The notes under the pieces are model-generated. The model was not told where the DNA came from and ran no database searches. It saw only the letters and a program-made list of their open reading frames with translations. A DNA stretch of 64,000 nt from positions 3,292,001 through 3,356,000 of the forward strand of contig NC_061773.1 in assembly GCF_022458985.1 (NCBI RefSeq), given 5' to 3'. Made by a program: the position numbers and the translations under genes. Source of the stretch: Mugil cephalus (taxonomy: Eukaryota; Chordata; Actinopteri; Mugiliformes; Mugilidae). Shown here one piece after another: positions 1 through 13,390 of the stretch (positions are counted from its first letter, which is position 1; every line of letters begins with the position of its first letter).

Positions 1-1064
1 GAGCAGGAAACAGAAAGGTATGTAAGCCTGTGTATACTGCCTCTCTATAGGGTAAGAGTTAGATGGTGTCAGCAAGTAAATATGCTCATAATGCCACAGC
101 GATGTTCACCATAGTCACCACATTAGATTAACATGCTAACGATTTGCTTAAAATCTACTTCTACATCACAATGTCAGAGAGATTGGTTATCTGTAGCCAC
201 AAATCTCTGGATCAAATACACACTTAATCAATCTAATAGTTGTTGTAACATTTCCTGAATCACCAAAGCATTAAGCAGACCCACTGAGAGACCAAAGAAC
301 CGTGCACAAGCACATCTAATATTTAAGTATGTGTGCAATATGTAGTAATGGCTCCTGCCATTCACCGAGCACAAACCTTTTTTTACTACGTCTCTGCCCT
401 TGTGCACATTTAACAATGTCCCTGTGGGAAAAGGATTTACCACTATTTCTTATGTAGTCTCCCCAGATGCTGTGATCACAGTGGATGTGGATGTGGTGAT
501 CAGTAGCAGAGAGGAAGCTTCCCTCTTGTCTTGCAGTGGGAAATTAATAAAGTCCAGCTGTGATGAGTGTGTCTGTGTGTTGTTGGGGCATGTTAGGTAG
601 GAGAGGAGGAGAAGCTGGTGGAGTTGTGGCCTCTTCAGATCTAAGTGAAAAACAGGCAGGTTTCATTCATAAATCATCTGATCTGGTGCAGGAACAGGCT
701 CCTCTCTGGCTGATGTTGTGGGTAGAGCCTCTTGTGTCTCTGCTGTGGTGTTATTTGTTGGTATGATCAACATGCTGCGCTGACATTAACCCATCCCCCC
801 TGCATTCCTGCTGGCTGTGCCCATATCATACAGGCTGCTCAACATGATTAATAGTCAGAGCATTTTGGAGTCATTGCTCTTCTCCAGACAGTCAGGAACA
901 ACAGGCTGAGATACAATCTCAGTGTGTTCTGCAGTCAGCAGTTGTTCACAGAGCATCCCCCTCCTCCTGCTCACCTCTTTGGCTTGATTGTGTGTGAAAG
1001 GAAAACTGTACAACAATTCTGGTGAAAAGGACAACAAAGTTTGTTTTTTATATTGTATTTTATA

Positions 1065-1292
1065 TACACCAATGAGCCACAACATTAAAACCACTCCCAG
1101 GAGTAGTTAATGACATTGATCATCTTGTGACAATTCAGTGTTCTGCTGGGAAACGTTTGGACCTGGCATTCATTCATTTGGATGTTACTTAGACATGTAG
1201 CACCCACCTAGACCAGACCAGACACCCCCACCCCATAGCAATGACACTCCTTGATGGCAGCAGCCATCCCCAGCAGGATAATGAGGAGCCGA
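1065..1292 (+). mobile_element. Tc1/mariner-like remnant (5' part)
   Basis: It begins with a terminal motif of the 'atgagccacaacattaaaac' type and continues through the stretch ending in 'tgttctgctggg', then a segment around a 'cagcaggataatgagg' motif. The same opening recurs at 5884, 47366 and 63948. From knowledge of fish Tc1 elements, the later part corresponds to the start of the DDE region (Q-D-N-A-P in intact copies), but no open frame survives. The right end is absent, so this is a truncated copy. Confidence 0.65.
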
Positions 1293-3062
1293 CAAACAAA
1301 CATAGAGTGTACCCACCATATTACACTGTGCAAGTGCTTCTGATCAGTAGTTTTTCCGTTTTTTTTTTATTTTGTGTTTGGGTTTTTTCATGTGGACTGT
1401 GGACTCACTTCCAAGTAACTCCCAATGAACAAGCTGCCTGTCTCCCCTTCAAGGAATATTGAGTCAGTAAATAAACTGATAATTTTATCGACAATACATT
1501 TGAGGAAAAAGTCTATGACAGTATCACAGAAGGTGACTTCATGTAACATCTGTGAGTTGGCCCAGTCCACCCAGTCAGACTATTCAGAATTAAAGATTAA
1601 TAATTTTCTCGAAAAAGCAGACTTGCAAAACAAAAAAATAGTGATGTGGGTTAATTAGAATACTTTTTTGTGATTCTAGTGAATCCAACGACTGTAATCA
1701 CAGCAAAGGAATATACCAGTAGACAGCAGAGTCAGTAGATGAGGCTGTTAATTTTGCAACAGCCTAAAGGAGACATATTAGCTGATCACTGGCGTCTTTG
1801 TCCCGTCCGTGCTTTCACTCAGCCTGAGGAAAACACAAAATTGTATTTTTTTATCTCCTTATTTAATTTATCTCCATAGTTTTTGCCTCTAGCCAGCATG
1901 GCAGGCGAGTGACAAGAGGCAGTGATATAAAAACCCAATATAGAAAATGTGCGTTCTAGTTTTGTGGTTCAATCAGGCACCCCCACTATCTCATTCAAAG
2001 TTTGGCCCCGTAAGCAGTAATGGGCCATGCAGCTTTAATGTGTGTGATCTGAACTGCTCACATGTGTTGTTCATATGTAGCTAATTTGCATCTCAGTGGG
2101 ATTAAATCCACTTGGAAGTGAAAGGCATTGTGTACGGTTACTGTATCACCACTGTAACTTAAGGATGCGCTTTTATTTGCATAGCTTACATTTCCCACCA
2201 AGCTGCCCCCATTAGCATATTCATTCAGGCTCCCTGCAGAATAAAATCTCATGTTATAAAATAGCGTCATGCGTCCCTGCTCGGGTACAGTTGTCACCGC
2301 AGGCCTTTCAGGATCACTTCATTGGTTTTTTGTGGCCTTACGACATTTTATGTCTTCACATTTCTTCCTAACATGGAATATGTTTATTATAGTGATATTT
2401 CAGTGTAGAACATGATAAAGACAGTTTGGAAGGCTACATGGAATTTATCTGATTTAATTTCATATGAATGAAGATTTGAGACAGACCTCGGCTCAAATTA
2501 TGGAAACACTGCAGGGAAAAAAAAAAGAGTAGGAAAACAATTAAATGCCACCGTGCAGACTAGACCGTTGATCACCAAGATATCTCTGTGTCACGGAAGA
2601 TTAGAGCAATAGGAAAATTTGTTCCACCTTCTCAGAATTTGACATCCTTTCATTTATGTAGGAGGAGCTCTACAATCTGCCTTAGACTGTTTCTCTTTTT
2701 TATGGAGAATACATTCAAGTGACTGATACCTCTTGCATATCTGTGTAGTAGCAATAAGGCTTACTTGTCAACATGTTATTACTTGTTTACTTATACTGAG
2801 GCGTGTAACCAACCAATTCTGGACACCACCTGTTACCAGGCAACCGGCGGACTCTCCAGGAAGTTACTGGTCGTAGCCAAGTTGGCGAGAAAAGAAAGAG
2901 TTGCCTTTATTTGCACTCTAGGCTTATTTGTGGCCTTGAACAAGATGTAATTAATTGAAATGATATGTTAATAAGTGAGCAGTAGAGGTGCTTGGACAGA
3001 TTTTCTTTCCTCCCGACAGAGCCACGCTAATGCAATGTATGTACTACAGTGATCTGGCCCTA

Positions 3063-3427
3063 GACCAGGGGTCTCAAAGGTACGGGTCGTGGGCCAAAAC
3101 TGGACTGTAAGGGGTCAGACCTGGCCCCTAGGATGAATTTGCAAAGTCTGAAAACTACACAGGAGATATTAACTGCAATTTTCCAATAAAACTAAATGCT
3201 ATTCTTAATTTGTCCACTAGGGTCCTCACTGTTTTAGTAGGAGATGCAGGCACAGCATGACACTAAGACCCAGAACTAAACTGTCGATGGCAACAATGAG
3301 CCAAAAGTCCACTTTTTTCTCATGAAACTTCAGGTTGTTCACTAATTACTCTACACCCACATACAGCCCACTTGAGATCAAATTGGGCTGTATGTGGGCC
3401 CTTCAACTAAAATGAGTTTGACACCGA
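3063..3427. mobile_element. Short hAT-like non-autonomous element
   Basis: The ends are imperfect inverted repeats: 'ccaggggtctcaaa' on the left and 'gagtttgacacc' on the right. An internal segment mentions the same 'gggctgtatgtgggc' and 'cacatacagccca' words on opposite strands. Such ends (CAGnGGTGTCAAA type) are typical of hAT-derived short elements that are abundant in teleosts. No open frame is present. The family assignment rests on remembered end motifs, and exact boundaries and target-site duplication were not resolved. Confidence 0.5.
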
Positions 3428-3764
3428 GACAGTAGAAAGTGAGAGTGGTCTATTTCCACTTTACAGGAAATTGAATAAGTGGAGTTTCCAAAATGTAAAC
3501 TATCCATTAAAAATGAAACAAAGACCACAATTAATTGTCACTGTGCCCTCACTATAAGGGTGCAGCCTGTGATTGGGGATCACAATTAGACACAACTTTG
3601 GTTGAATCTGAAGATGAGGCAAAATGTTGAGGTATTTCGAAGTTTTACATATTCAGGAGTTGTTTTTTCTTTTCTTTTTTTTTCTTTTTTTTTCTTTTTT
3701 TTAATGCATGCATGTCTGTGTACACAATTTGAACTGTATTTTACACCCCTATGTCTCTCTGCAG

Positions 3765-6700
3765 CGCCTATACAGAAGCCTACAATGTTTGCTTGGTGGC
3801 TGCTGGTCCACAGAGTGGTTCAGGGGCTGATGTTGGGGGTGAGAGCGCGGGTGAGGAAGACCAAGGACGCACCTCTGAGGAGGAAGAGGGAGGATTAGAC
3901 AACAACTATGACAGACAGGTTAGTTCCCACCAATACTGTTGAGTTTGTGTAGCATTGGAGCGTTTAAATGTTGAAAAGCTGTGCTGGATTGAGGAGTTTT
4001 AAAATGTCAAATATCCTTTATATATATATAGAGAGAGAGATTATAATTATCTTTGTCATTTACTCTTATTTACTAAATCTGCTGTCCTTTATAATGTCAT
4101 TATTATGTAGAGAATGAAGACATATTAGAATAAAAAACTATTCTTCACCTTGGGCTATTGCAAAGTGGACCTCAGAATCTGGGATTTTAATGCAGGTTAA
4201 TGGAGGTTAATGGGCTCCAACAAGGCTGTCCTCATTATTTAGAAATTGATTACTACTTGGAGATAATGTAAGGGGGGTGGCTAGTCATGTATCTGTTCCT
4301 AGTAAGTAACTCATATGATTATTTACAGCCTGACGGTCGATCCAGAGCCTTTTACGTCGTGAAAGAGCTGGCGGATACAGAGAGACTGTAAGTCATGAAT
4401 GTGTATTTCTTTTTAAAGGTAATCAGGCTCCTACCTCTCTCTATGCTGCTGAACTGTACATTTATCTGTATGTCCACAGACATGTGAAAGCCCTAAAGCT
4501 GCTCCAGGAAGTGAGTATTAACCTTTAATCAGCTAAACCAATCTACTATATGTCTCATGTAGGTACACATTCAGTGTGGGTGGCAAGATTCAGATAGAAT
4601 GAAGGCAGATTGTATTTCTTCATTTTTGGCTGCGGCTAAATATTTTGTTATTACTTCATCTGCACGGTGACCCTTATGGATGAAATACAATGGTTATTCG
4701 CAAGATCATTTTCTCCTCACTCGTTTACATTCACATTTAAAAGTCTTTTAGTGCAGACACACTCTGAGCTGTTCTTTGCTCAGGGGCACCTATACAGCGG
4801 TAATGAAGGAGGAACAAAGCCTGCTCTTTCATTTCTCCTCCTGGAGTCCGGTGTGGGGATTAAATAAGTGACCTAAACCACTAAAGCTGGAGTGCTGGAA
4901 GGGACTGTTAGATTTCTTGATATAATAGCTCATGTGCTACCCTGCTGCCACGTGTTATCAGCTACCTTGTTGTGGAGGAATGAAAGAAAAACATCAGAGG
5001 AAATGCAGTTTTGTAAGTAAGATATTAAGATCTTTCTTCTGTACGTCAGGACTTCCGGGAAACTGTGGGGTCGACGGTCGGAGATGATGGGGAACCTGTG
5101 TTGGATGATGAAAGACTCAGAGAAATTCTCAACGAGCTGCCAGATGTTTACGCCCTGCACCGTACAATCCTCACTGAGCTGGAGAATCGAATTCGGCACT
5201 GGTGAGACGTGGGACTTCATCCGGTACTGTTAAATAGGAAATGGAGTCACGCACCCATCATGCTATAACTAAGAAGATATTCCCCTCCACGCTCTTTTTT
5301 CCTCATCCATAATGTTGCCCAGAAAACAATCTTAGGACCGTTAACATGGCCTCTCCTTCATGCTCCTGCCTCCGTTTCTCCATGCAGGGAGGAGAGCCAG
5401 AGGATTGCAGACATATTCCTCTCCAGGAAATCAGAGTTCTTGGTCTTCACCACTTACATCGGACACTACGATCGAAGCATGAGCTTACTGGAGGACAGCT
5501 GCCGAACTTCACCTGCCTTTGCAGCCATCGTTCAACAGTTTGAGGTCAGACCTTGAGTGCTGTACTTACTAATTAAAAACTGGCAAAAAGACAAAAGCTC
5601 AAAACTGTCCTTTATGAAAGGTAACAACGTATCCAGAATGCATTAAAACCAGACACAAACATCCACTCTACCTAACTGTCAATGTCCATTCTTTCTATGT
5701 CAGTATTTATATAATGTAATGGGCCTGTTCTGATATACAATAGACAGAAGTGTACATAAAGTTCGTGTCACATCAAATATGATCTAGTTCTGCATTATTA
5801 TATTCTTTTTTACTGTTTGTAATTAGTTAGAAGACTTTGTACAGTATAATTTGGTATATTTGCATAAAACACAGACGTGTGCTTACACCGATCAGGCATA
5901 ACATTGTGACCACTGTGAATAACATTGACCATCTTATGACAATTCAATGTTCTGCTGGGGAACTTTTGGACCTGGTATTCATTCACACATGGTGTTGAAG
6001 ATGGTGATGGTGTTTATCACCTCTGAGGTTTGGTGGCACAGACCATTACAGCCTTTTGTAATAATATAGCTGGATAGCTGCTGAATCTCCAGTACCACTG
6101 TGTACACAAGTTTAATGTATGGACAAGAAGAGTTTCCAATATTTTCCACAATTTTATGGACCACAGAGGAGGGAGGGGGGTGGCAGGAAGTATTTGCAGA
6201 GCTGGGCAGTTTTCTCCGTCTGATTTAAGAGCAGCAGTTTTTAAAAGTCCTCAGATTCTCCTTAGGACAACGTATATTAATGCCTGTTCAGAGACTGCTG
6301 ACAGAGTAGTTTGTAGATCTGTTTGTTTTGTTTGTTAAAGACTCAAAAAACTACAACTACTTCAGATGTTGCTATATTTTCCCTGTTTCTATGATGTCAA
6401 AATACGTATCCTTGGAGATGTTTCCTGACCATAATTTTAAACCGAGTCTTGTTACTATTATTTGCTTTTTTGTCCAAGAAAGGCAGCGACTACATAAACT
6501 GTTTTATATCCCTACAGCTTAATACAGGTGTAAACACACACCCCCACACTTCTGAGCTTAAAGGCAATCTTGATTATTGCCAATGGTACTTGTTTTTACA
6601 AAGTCTGACATGTTTTCGCGATAGATATCTCAGCAGTTTTAATTAATCCAACTCTGTTGTTTAGCGAAGGGAATTTCCACAGTAAATATGAACCTTGAAT

Positions 6701-9700
6701 CAGTCCTTACATGCAGTACATCAAGAGTTAAAAACGTTTCTATTTTTTTATTTGTCTCAGGAGCGGAGTCCAGCCAGGGAAAAGGTTTCTTTTAAGTATC
6801 AGCTCTTGCAGGTCATCGTGCGTGTGGCTCAGTATCGCATGCTCCTAACTGGTGAGTTGATTGTAAAAGATCTAATTAATTTAGAGCACAGTGTCCTCCT
6901 TGAACAAAATAATATATTTCACTCAGCAGAGCTGCAGTATTCTCTCCCTGGAGGCATTAATTTCTTCCACTACTCTTACAGATTACCTGAACAACCTCTC
7001 CCCGGATTCAAAGGAATACGAAGACACCCAAGGTACAGTAAACATGCTACAGATCCATACTCACCAGAGAGCTGTACTGGCCTCTCTGTGTTTACTGTGG
7101 ATTTATTCGTGCTCATTTGACATGAAGAGGTGGTCATGAGAGAGCCAATTTAGGTGTCTTTGCTTGCAGTGGTAACACACCAGGCAGTCATTTCGCCTCT
7201 CTTCTATGTGAAGACTGTAATGTGTAATTCATGAAGAAGGCAAGCCACAGCAACACTATCTCACTCTGTATCTATGATAAGGGAGCAACCCCAGTCCTGA
7301 CATGTAGACACTTCCAGACTCCTGACTTTGTGCACCGACACAAGGAATGAATATCTCATATCATCATGTTGTTGTGACTGTGGTCGCTTTCTAATGTACT
7401 GATGTGTCTGTGTTTTGTCTTATTCAGCTGCTGTAGCGATCGTATCTGACATAGCAGATCAAGTGAACGACAGCTTAAAACACGGGGTGAGTGTCACATG
7501 GAACTCCTGAACCCGACGTTAGCCAGAATTGGATGTCATAACTGCACAACTCATGCACCTTAGCGTGCTCAATAGTGTGAATTGATCCTGGAGATGGACG
7601 GTTAACTGCTTCCTCATCAATGGGACACTTTTCAGATCAGATCTGACACCATGTACGAGCACATTTTCATCTGAAAAGACATGCATTATACGCTTGTTAG
7701 CATTGCACTCATGGCACTGCTCTGCTTATGTACAGACTAAAAGCTTCTAGCATTAACTGCAGACGTCTTTCCATGCTTATCAGTACATTTCTAGGTAGAG
7801 ACACAGGTCAAGCCCTCATAATTCTGAATCATCCTGCTTTTTTTAAAAGGAACAATATCTGGTATATCTGCCTGATTCAGGTGATAACCACGGTATGACT
7901 AACACTAAAAAGGAATCAAGCTAAATCAAGAACAGTCTGATGTCAACAGGATAATGGTGGTAATGGCTCTTTCATCCTTTCTTATTTTGACTTCTCGTTT
8001 CTCTCCCTTTCTTTCTGCTCTTTTGTCTCTTTGTGTCTCAGGAGAACTTGTTGCGTCTGGTCAACATAGAGTACAGTGTTCGTGGCCAACGGGACCTGCT
8101 TCAGCCTGGCAGGGTACGACTCTGATAACGGCATTGTTTCTGCAAGAAGCTTGCCAGCCCTCCCTGTTTGCCCTGCACCACCCCTTGTTGCCCTTTATAC
8201 AATCAGTCAGCTGGGAATCCCCTGCCTGCCTGATTTAAAATAACAATCATTTTTGCAGATGCTCACAATGCATCAGGAGCAGATGAGTTATTAAGTGCTC
8301 AGTTTGAGTTTATCTCATTTTTTCTATCAGGTTTTTGTGAAGGAGGGTACCCTGATGAAGGTCAGCAGAAAGAGTCGACAGCCACGCCATCTGTTTTTGG
8401 TAAATGCTGCTGCCTGTTCACAGTTTATTGATACAGAGACACATATGTTAATGTATTTCTAAAATTATTTTAATTATATTCATACTATAATCATTTATTC
8501 TGCTTAATGAATCATTATGAAAATGTACAGTCGGGTATTTTCCATCAGGTTTATTTCTATGTCCAGACTGAGCTATTAAGAGCAGGGTTTCCTGGCAGGA
8601 TGTTTCTGAATGCTGACTTCCTGAGCCAGTTCTTTACTGACAGCACAGGGAAGGTCAACATCAGCTACGATCTAGAAGATCTGTATAAAGCTTTCACAGT
8701 GGTAATTATACATATATTAGCCTTAATGTAACCTCAGCTTAATGTAGATTCATTAAGATGATATGAAAGTAAATGGACAGATGATGAGGCAGGTTCATTG
8801 GATTAAGTTGCAAACATTACTAAGCAAGAATTCTGGTTATACTTCACCACCTGTCGACACTGCATTTATTTCTTATATGGAAACTGTTGGAAATAGAGCG
8901 ACCACAAAATCGATAAATCTGATAAATCTAAAACACTGTAAGCAAGAGACATTAGAAAATGAACCCCCTTCACAAATTACCCAGAGAGTATCATCGAGGC
9001 ACATTGTTTTTCCCTCCTGTGGTGTTATGGAATTTGTGGTCTGTGCTCGACACTAAAAAAGCCTGTAAATGTTGATAACCACTGCTGTATAGCTTCTATT
9101 TGGCCACTTTATCCACTCAGATGATGTTCAAGTTATCAGCTTATATTAATGTTGGTGTAAACACACTAAAATGAAATAAGCAGGAGCTGGTGTTTATAAA
9201 AGAATGTTCTTACTAAAATAATGAACTCTAAGAAAACACAGTTTAATGAAGCAGCTTGACATCTGCTGTCTGTTGATGTCTCCTTACTATAACGCACATT
9301 CAGGGGAGAGGTTTAACCTACAGACTGTACTCACTGAGAAAATCTGAATCTGAAGACCTGCAACAGGACGCAAGATGTCTCTGTTCTGAGTGGACTTATG
9401 TTAACTTTCATGCACTGTTCTGCTCAGATCAAAGATCAAACGTCGAAGTGAAGTTTTGTAGGTGGGGGCACTTCTAATATACGTTTTAGTTTCCCATTTC
9501 AGATGTGAATTAACTTGGGGATGTGCTTGTTAGTGAACTGTTCACCATCCTACTGGAGATTAGAGGGAAAAGTACAGTGTAGTGCTTAAACTCAAATGTT
9601 ACAGCTGTTTTGAGTGAGCTTAGAGTGACACCTTGCGGACAATTGCTGCAATTACATGAGGTCTTGTCAGCTGTTTTATCTGTCTGACACTTCTCTTCAC

Positions 9701-12700
9701 TGTACTGACAATTCAGATATAATCTTGTCACATACAGTATAAAGTGGTTCCAACTTGCTACACCAGTCACACCTTACACTGCTTACACACTGATGCTTCA
9801 CTAATGATAATCTAACGATGTAATGTGCAATAATTTATCAGTCTATAGAGAACAAACAATGCTTTTATTTTATTTTATTGATAATTAGTATTTCAACCAA
9901 GTAATCTTTTTCAGGTAGGACACTTGCAATGAAGGACTTTTGGATCACATTTGCATATGTCTTGTCTGTTGTCAGATGAACGATGTACTGCTCTACACCT
10001 ACCCCCAGCAGGATGGTAAATACAGGCTGAAGAACAACCTGCCCCTCGCTGAATTGAAGGTCAGTCTCTCACCGCGATGTCAAAATTCTCAGTGACATGC
10101 ACCGATCAGGCACAACATTATGACTACCTTCCTAATATTGTGCAGATCTCTCTTGTGCCTCCAAACAGTACGTTGTTAGTGGGGCCTTTGGGTCCTGTGA
10201 TACTTCATCAGTTTGGGATCTAGTGAATCTGGAGGCCGGGTCAACACCTTGTGCTGTTCTTCATGTTTTAGTTTTTTTGTTCATAAAGTGTTTTTGTGTG
10301 TGTCTGTGTCAGGCTGCATCCCGCTGGAGTGTCATTGCTATAGGGGTGGGGGTGTCTGCTCTGGTCTGGTTTTGGTGGGTGGTACTTGTCTAACTGATAT
10401 CCACATGAATGAATACCAGTTCCAAAGGTTTCCAAACAGAACATTATACTGCCCGAAGAGGGTCAATGTTGTTTACTTCTTCTGTTAGTGGTCATAATGT
10501 TATGCCTGCTCAGTTTATATTTAAAACATACCTAGTGATTAAACAATTAACTGCTGACTGGATTTTTTTATTTGCTCGTTGCTTCTCTCTCTCTCTGTCT
10601 GATCTTTGATTTGTGATTTCACTGTCTGATTACCCAGGTCAGTAAACCCATTATAGAAAACGTCCAAAATGCACTGAAGATAGAGGGAGCAGACATCTCC
10701 ATTACTTTGACTGCAAGGTGGGTCACAGTGTACTGAGTTGTGTTAAAATGATGGATATTATCTAAAAATGGCAGCAATGAAAGATGATGCCGCAGTCACA
10801 GATGGTTAGACGTGTTTACTGCTGCTGCTGATATTATGTCTGTCAGATGTCATATGATATGATGTCTATGTGGTGTGTGCTGCAGCCTGTGGATCAGCGA
10901 AGTGGAGGTGTAATGACTTTGTGTGTATTTTCTGCAGTTCTTTCATTGAAAGAGAGGACTGGTTTTACACCCTGAACCGCGCTGTGGCTGAACACACGAG
11001 AGGCTCCGCAGTATTCAACAGTTGCTCTGGAGAAGTGAGAAGAGATGATTCATTTTTGGTCATTTGTCACTGCTTAGTCACATTTTTCTTGTTTATCAGC
11101 GCAAACCAGAATGAGACCAATGTCCCACCTTATGGCCACCCTCGTGTGTCAGTGTGATAAAGTACTGCACGTATGGCTGTGTGTGTTTGTGTGAACAGGC
11201 CAGAGATCGCCTTCGGTTGTCTCTGGGGGAGAAAGCTCCGACACTTGTTCCTGTGTCACAAGTGATGATGTGCATGAACTGCACCTCGGATTTCAGCCTC
11301 ACCCTTCGCAGACATCACTGCCATGGCTGCGGAAGAGTGAGTCCCACACAAATAAAACACAGCGCTCACAAAACTGTGCCAGAACTTATTATTATATTTG
11401 ATTGTGAGTCAGAAGTGTTTCCTTTTAAAAGGGCTGTTCCAGAGGAAAGCTTTAAAATCAGTCAGGTCAGAGGAAAGAACACAATAGCAAATAGTACGGA
11501 GTAGAGGCAAAATGCAAAGTTTATGCTAAAAATGACACACAATACAGATCTATACGCAATGACACAACATAAATATATGTTTTACAAATAAAAGTGTGGG
11601 AATCTTAATTAGTGCGTGCACAGCGAAACATTTAACAGACATTTTAGTAGATTTGAAAGTACTGATAGAGCTGCAGCCCTCACACCGTCGTGCAGGCTTC
11701 GTCATTGCTTTGTGGTGACGGCTCATATTCTTCACACCAAACTAGTGTTGTACAATAATGGAAATGCATTCGCTTTGTGATAATGAATGCACTTAAGACG
11801 TTCAGCTCCTTTTTGTTGTTTGCTGCAGATCGTATGTCGGAGCTGCTCCAGGAACAGGTATCCTCTCAAGTACATGAAAGACCGCATGGCCAAAGTGTGC
11901 GATCACTGTTACAATGAGCTCAAAAAGAGAGGTGAGAAAACTCTGCTTGCACACACGTTTGCTGGTGTTGCATGAATTGAATTCCACTTGCACTGGAAAG
12001 AAATCAGAATGCACTGGCAGATAACAAAAAAAAGGTTATTTAATGAACGGAATGAAACACCACTTACTCCACAATAATCATTATAGGTCAAATTGCACAT
12101 GATGCAGGAGAAGAATGATGCAAAGGACATACACATTTGGCCTCTGTGTGTTACACTGTGATGAGTGTAATTATAGTTTTTGGGTTCATAGTAATTTTTA
12201 CTGCTCCAATTGTTACTCAAACTCACAATAATATCAAATGCGTTATTGCTGCAAGATTCCACAATTAACTCAATAGGTTGCACAGTTTGTCAGTTAGGGT
12301 TGTAGTTTTGTACTTGTCCTCTTTGGGTAAAAGGAACTTGTAATTCTTTGCAGGAGGAGACGTGTCTGTGCTGTCAGGTCAGAGCAGCCCGCGGACGAAC
12401 CGCTCCAGTCGACCACTCTCATCTGTGTTCCAAAACATTCATCCTCCCAATATTTGGAGACATCGGAAAGGCACATTGTCCTTCAACCAGGTCAGTCACT
12501 TTTCGTAGTCGCTACACAGTGTAGATAAATGTTGATTCTGCAGGTGTCAGCCTTGCTACATTTCCTTTTGTAAGCAACACTGTTGTTGTGCAGGTGACAT
12601 TGTCAGAGGAAGGCTCCATTAGTGGCAGTCTACAGCGCAGCAAGAAGAGCAAAAGGAACTGGAAGAGACTGTGGTTCCTTCTCAAAGACAAGGTGCTTTA

Positions 12701-13390
12701 CACCTACAGAGCCCAAGAGGTGAGGGGAAACATGCACTCCCCTTTAACCTAAACAGCACATATGAAAACACGAAGCGTACACAACAAGGGGCCTTTTGTT
12801 TTTTTAAGTGATGTGTGTTATAATGTGGATTTTCTGTCTGCAGGAGAAGGTAGCGTCAGAGAGTTTGCCTCTCTTGGGTTTCACAGTGAAGCTTCCTGAC
12901 AGGCATGAGAGAGACGTCTTCCAGCTTTACCACAAAAACACTCTGTATTACAGTTTTAAAGCTGAAGATAACTACACAGCACAGAGGTGAGAAGCATTTC
13001 TAGCTGATTATAATATGTTAAGCGACTCACCACACATGTATGAGAACATAAATTTATGTTCTTTACTTTCTGGGGAAAAGAGAAGTTTGTAATATTTATA
13101 TCAGTCACTAGGTTTTCCTTGACCAGGTGATAATCCTTCATCTGATGCGGAAACATGAGCATATTTGTATTTGGAGACAGACTTTCTCTGGAGACAGCTT
13201 TAACAGAAATAGCAGGACTAGCTCAGCACTCTTGTACTCGTTTGTCATTCGTAGTTTTTAGGTGAAGCAGGTGGCATTTACTCTTGTGGCTCTTTTAGCT
13301 AAGCAGCAGTTGGTGTAGTTTCTTTACTCATCGAAACTCTTCTTCTTGCACAGATGGGCAAATGCCATGGAGGAAGCCACAGTTCTATAG
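3765..13390 (+). CDS. fgd5: FYVE, RhoGEF and PH domain protein 5 (C-terminal part)
   Basis: Rho-family exchange factor; FGD5 acts on Cdc42, mainly in endothelial cells. Nineteen exons are visible: 3765-3918, 4329-4387, 4480-4510, 5050-5201, 5388-5544, 6761-6851, 6982-7032, 7428-7486, 8042-8113, 8331-8399, 9976-10059, 10638-10717, 10938-11034, 11199-11336, 11829-11931, 12354-12490, 12594-12719, 12844-12986, 13354-13390 (stop TAG). They give about 612 codons. The order is an acidic linker (E-E-E-E), DH domain (4329 to about 8113), PH1 (8042-11034), FYVE finger (11199-11931) and PH2 (12594 to the end). The FYVE finger has eight Cys-type ligands and the motif RRHHCHGCG, but lacks the usual WxxD start. 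PH2 ends KAEDNYTAQRWANAMEEATVL. FGD5 rather than FGD6 is chosen because of the MMCMNCTSDFSLTLRRHHC and RYPLKYMKDRMAKVC segments and the DH helix KYQLLQVIVRVAQYRMLL. The N-terminal half is missing from the window; a/b paralogue not decided. Confidence 0.88.
5884..5989 (+). mobile_element. Tc1-like remnant, 5' end only
   Basis: It begins with the terminal motif 'caccgatcaggcataacatt' and continues through 'tgttctgctggg' and 'acctggtattcattcac', the same order as in the copies at 1065 and 47366. The right half is missing. It lies in an fgd5 intron (5545-6760). The remaining 770 bases of that intron hold no recognised feature. Confidence 0.65.
10098..10516 (-). mobile_element. Tc1-like short element with both ends
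   Basis: The two ends are related inverted repeats: 'caccgatcaggcacaacatt' on the left and 'ggtcataatgttatgcctg' on the right. Inside, read on the minus strand, are remnants of the DDE-domain coding region ('gttgacccggcctcc...' corresponding to the L-T-W-P-P segment). It shares its internal structure with the copies at 44030, 47366 and 60520. It lies in the fgd5 intron 10060-10637 and contains no intact transposase. Confidence 0.75.

Larger units (their letters stand above)
1..3764. other. Non-coding stretch upstream of first visible fgd5 exon
   Basis: No exon could be supported here. All open frames are short, lack recognisable domains and are not joined by convincing splice sites. Human FGD5 has a very large first coding exon that encodes a long N-terminal half, and no equivalent long open frame is visible, so that exon is most likely further left, outside the window. 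The stretch is probably fgd5 intron. It contains a Tc1-like remnant near 1065-1292, a hAT-like short element near 3063-3427, and a T-rich tract near 3660-3702 shortly before the first visible acceptor. Confidence 0.6.

Noticed and set aside
5990-6340. Possible separate repeat or exon after the Tc1-like remnant in an fgd5 intron
   Set aside because: Short frames on both strands, but no family recognised and no splice sites consistent with fgd5.
8507-8731. Open frame of 74 codons in an fgd5 intron
   Set aside because: The flanking exons join in frame as RHLFL-MNDVLLYTYP without it; no domain seen.
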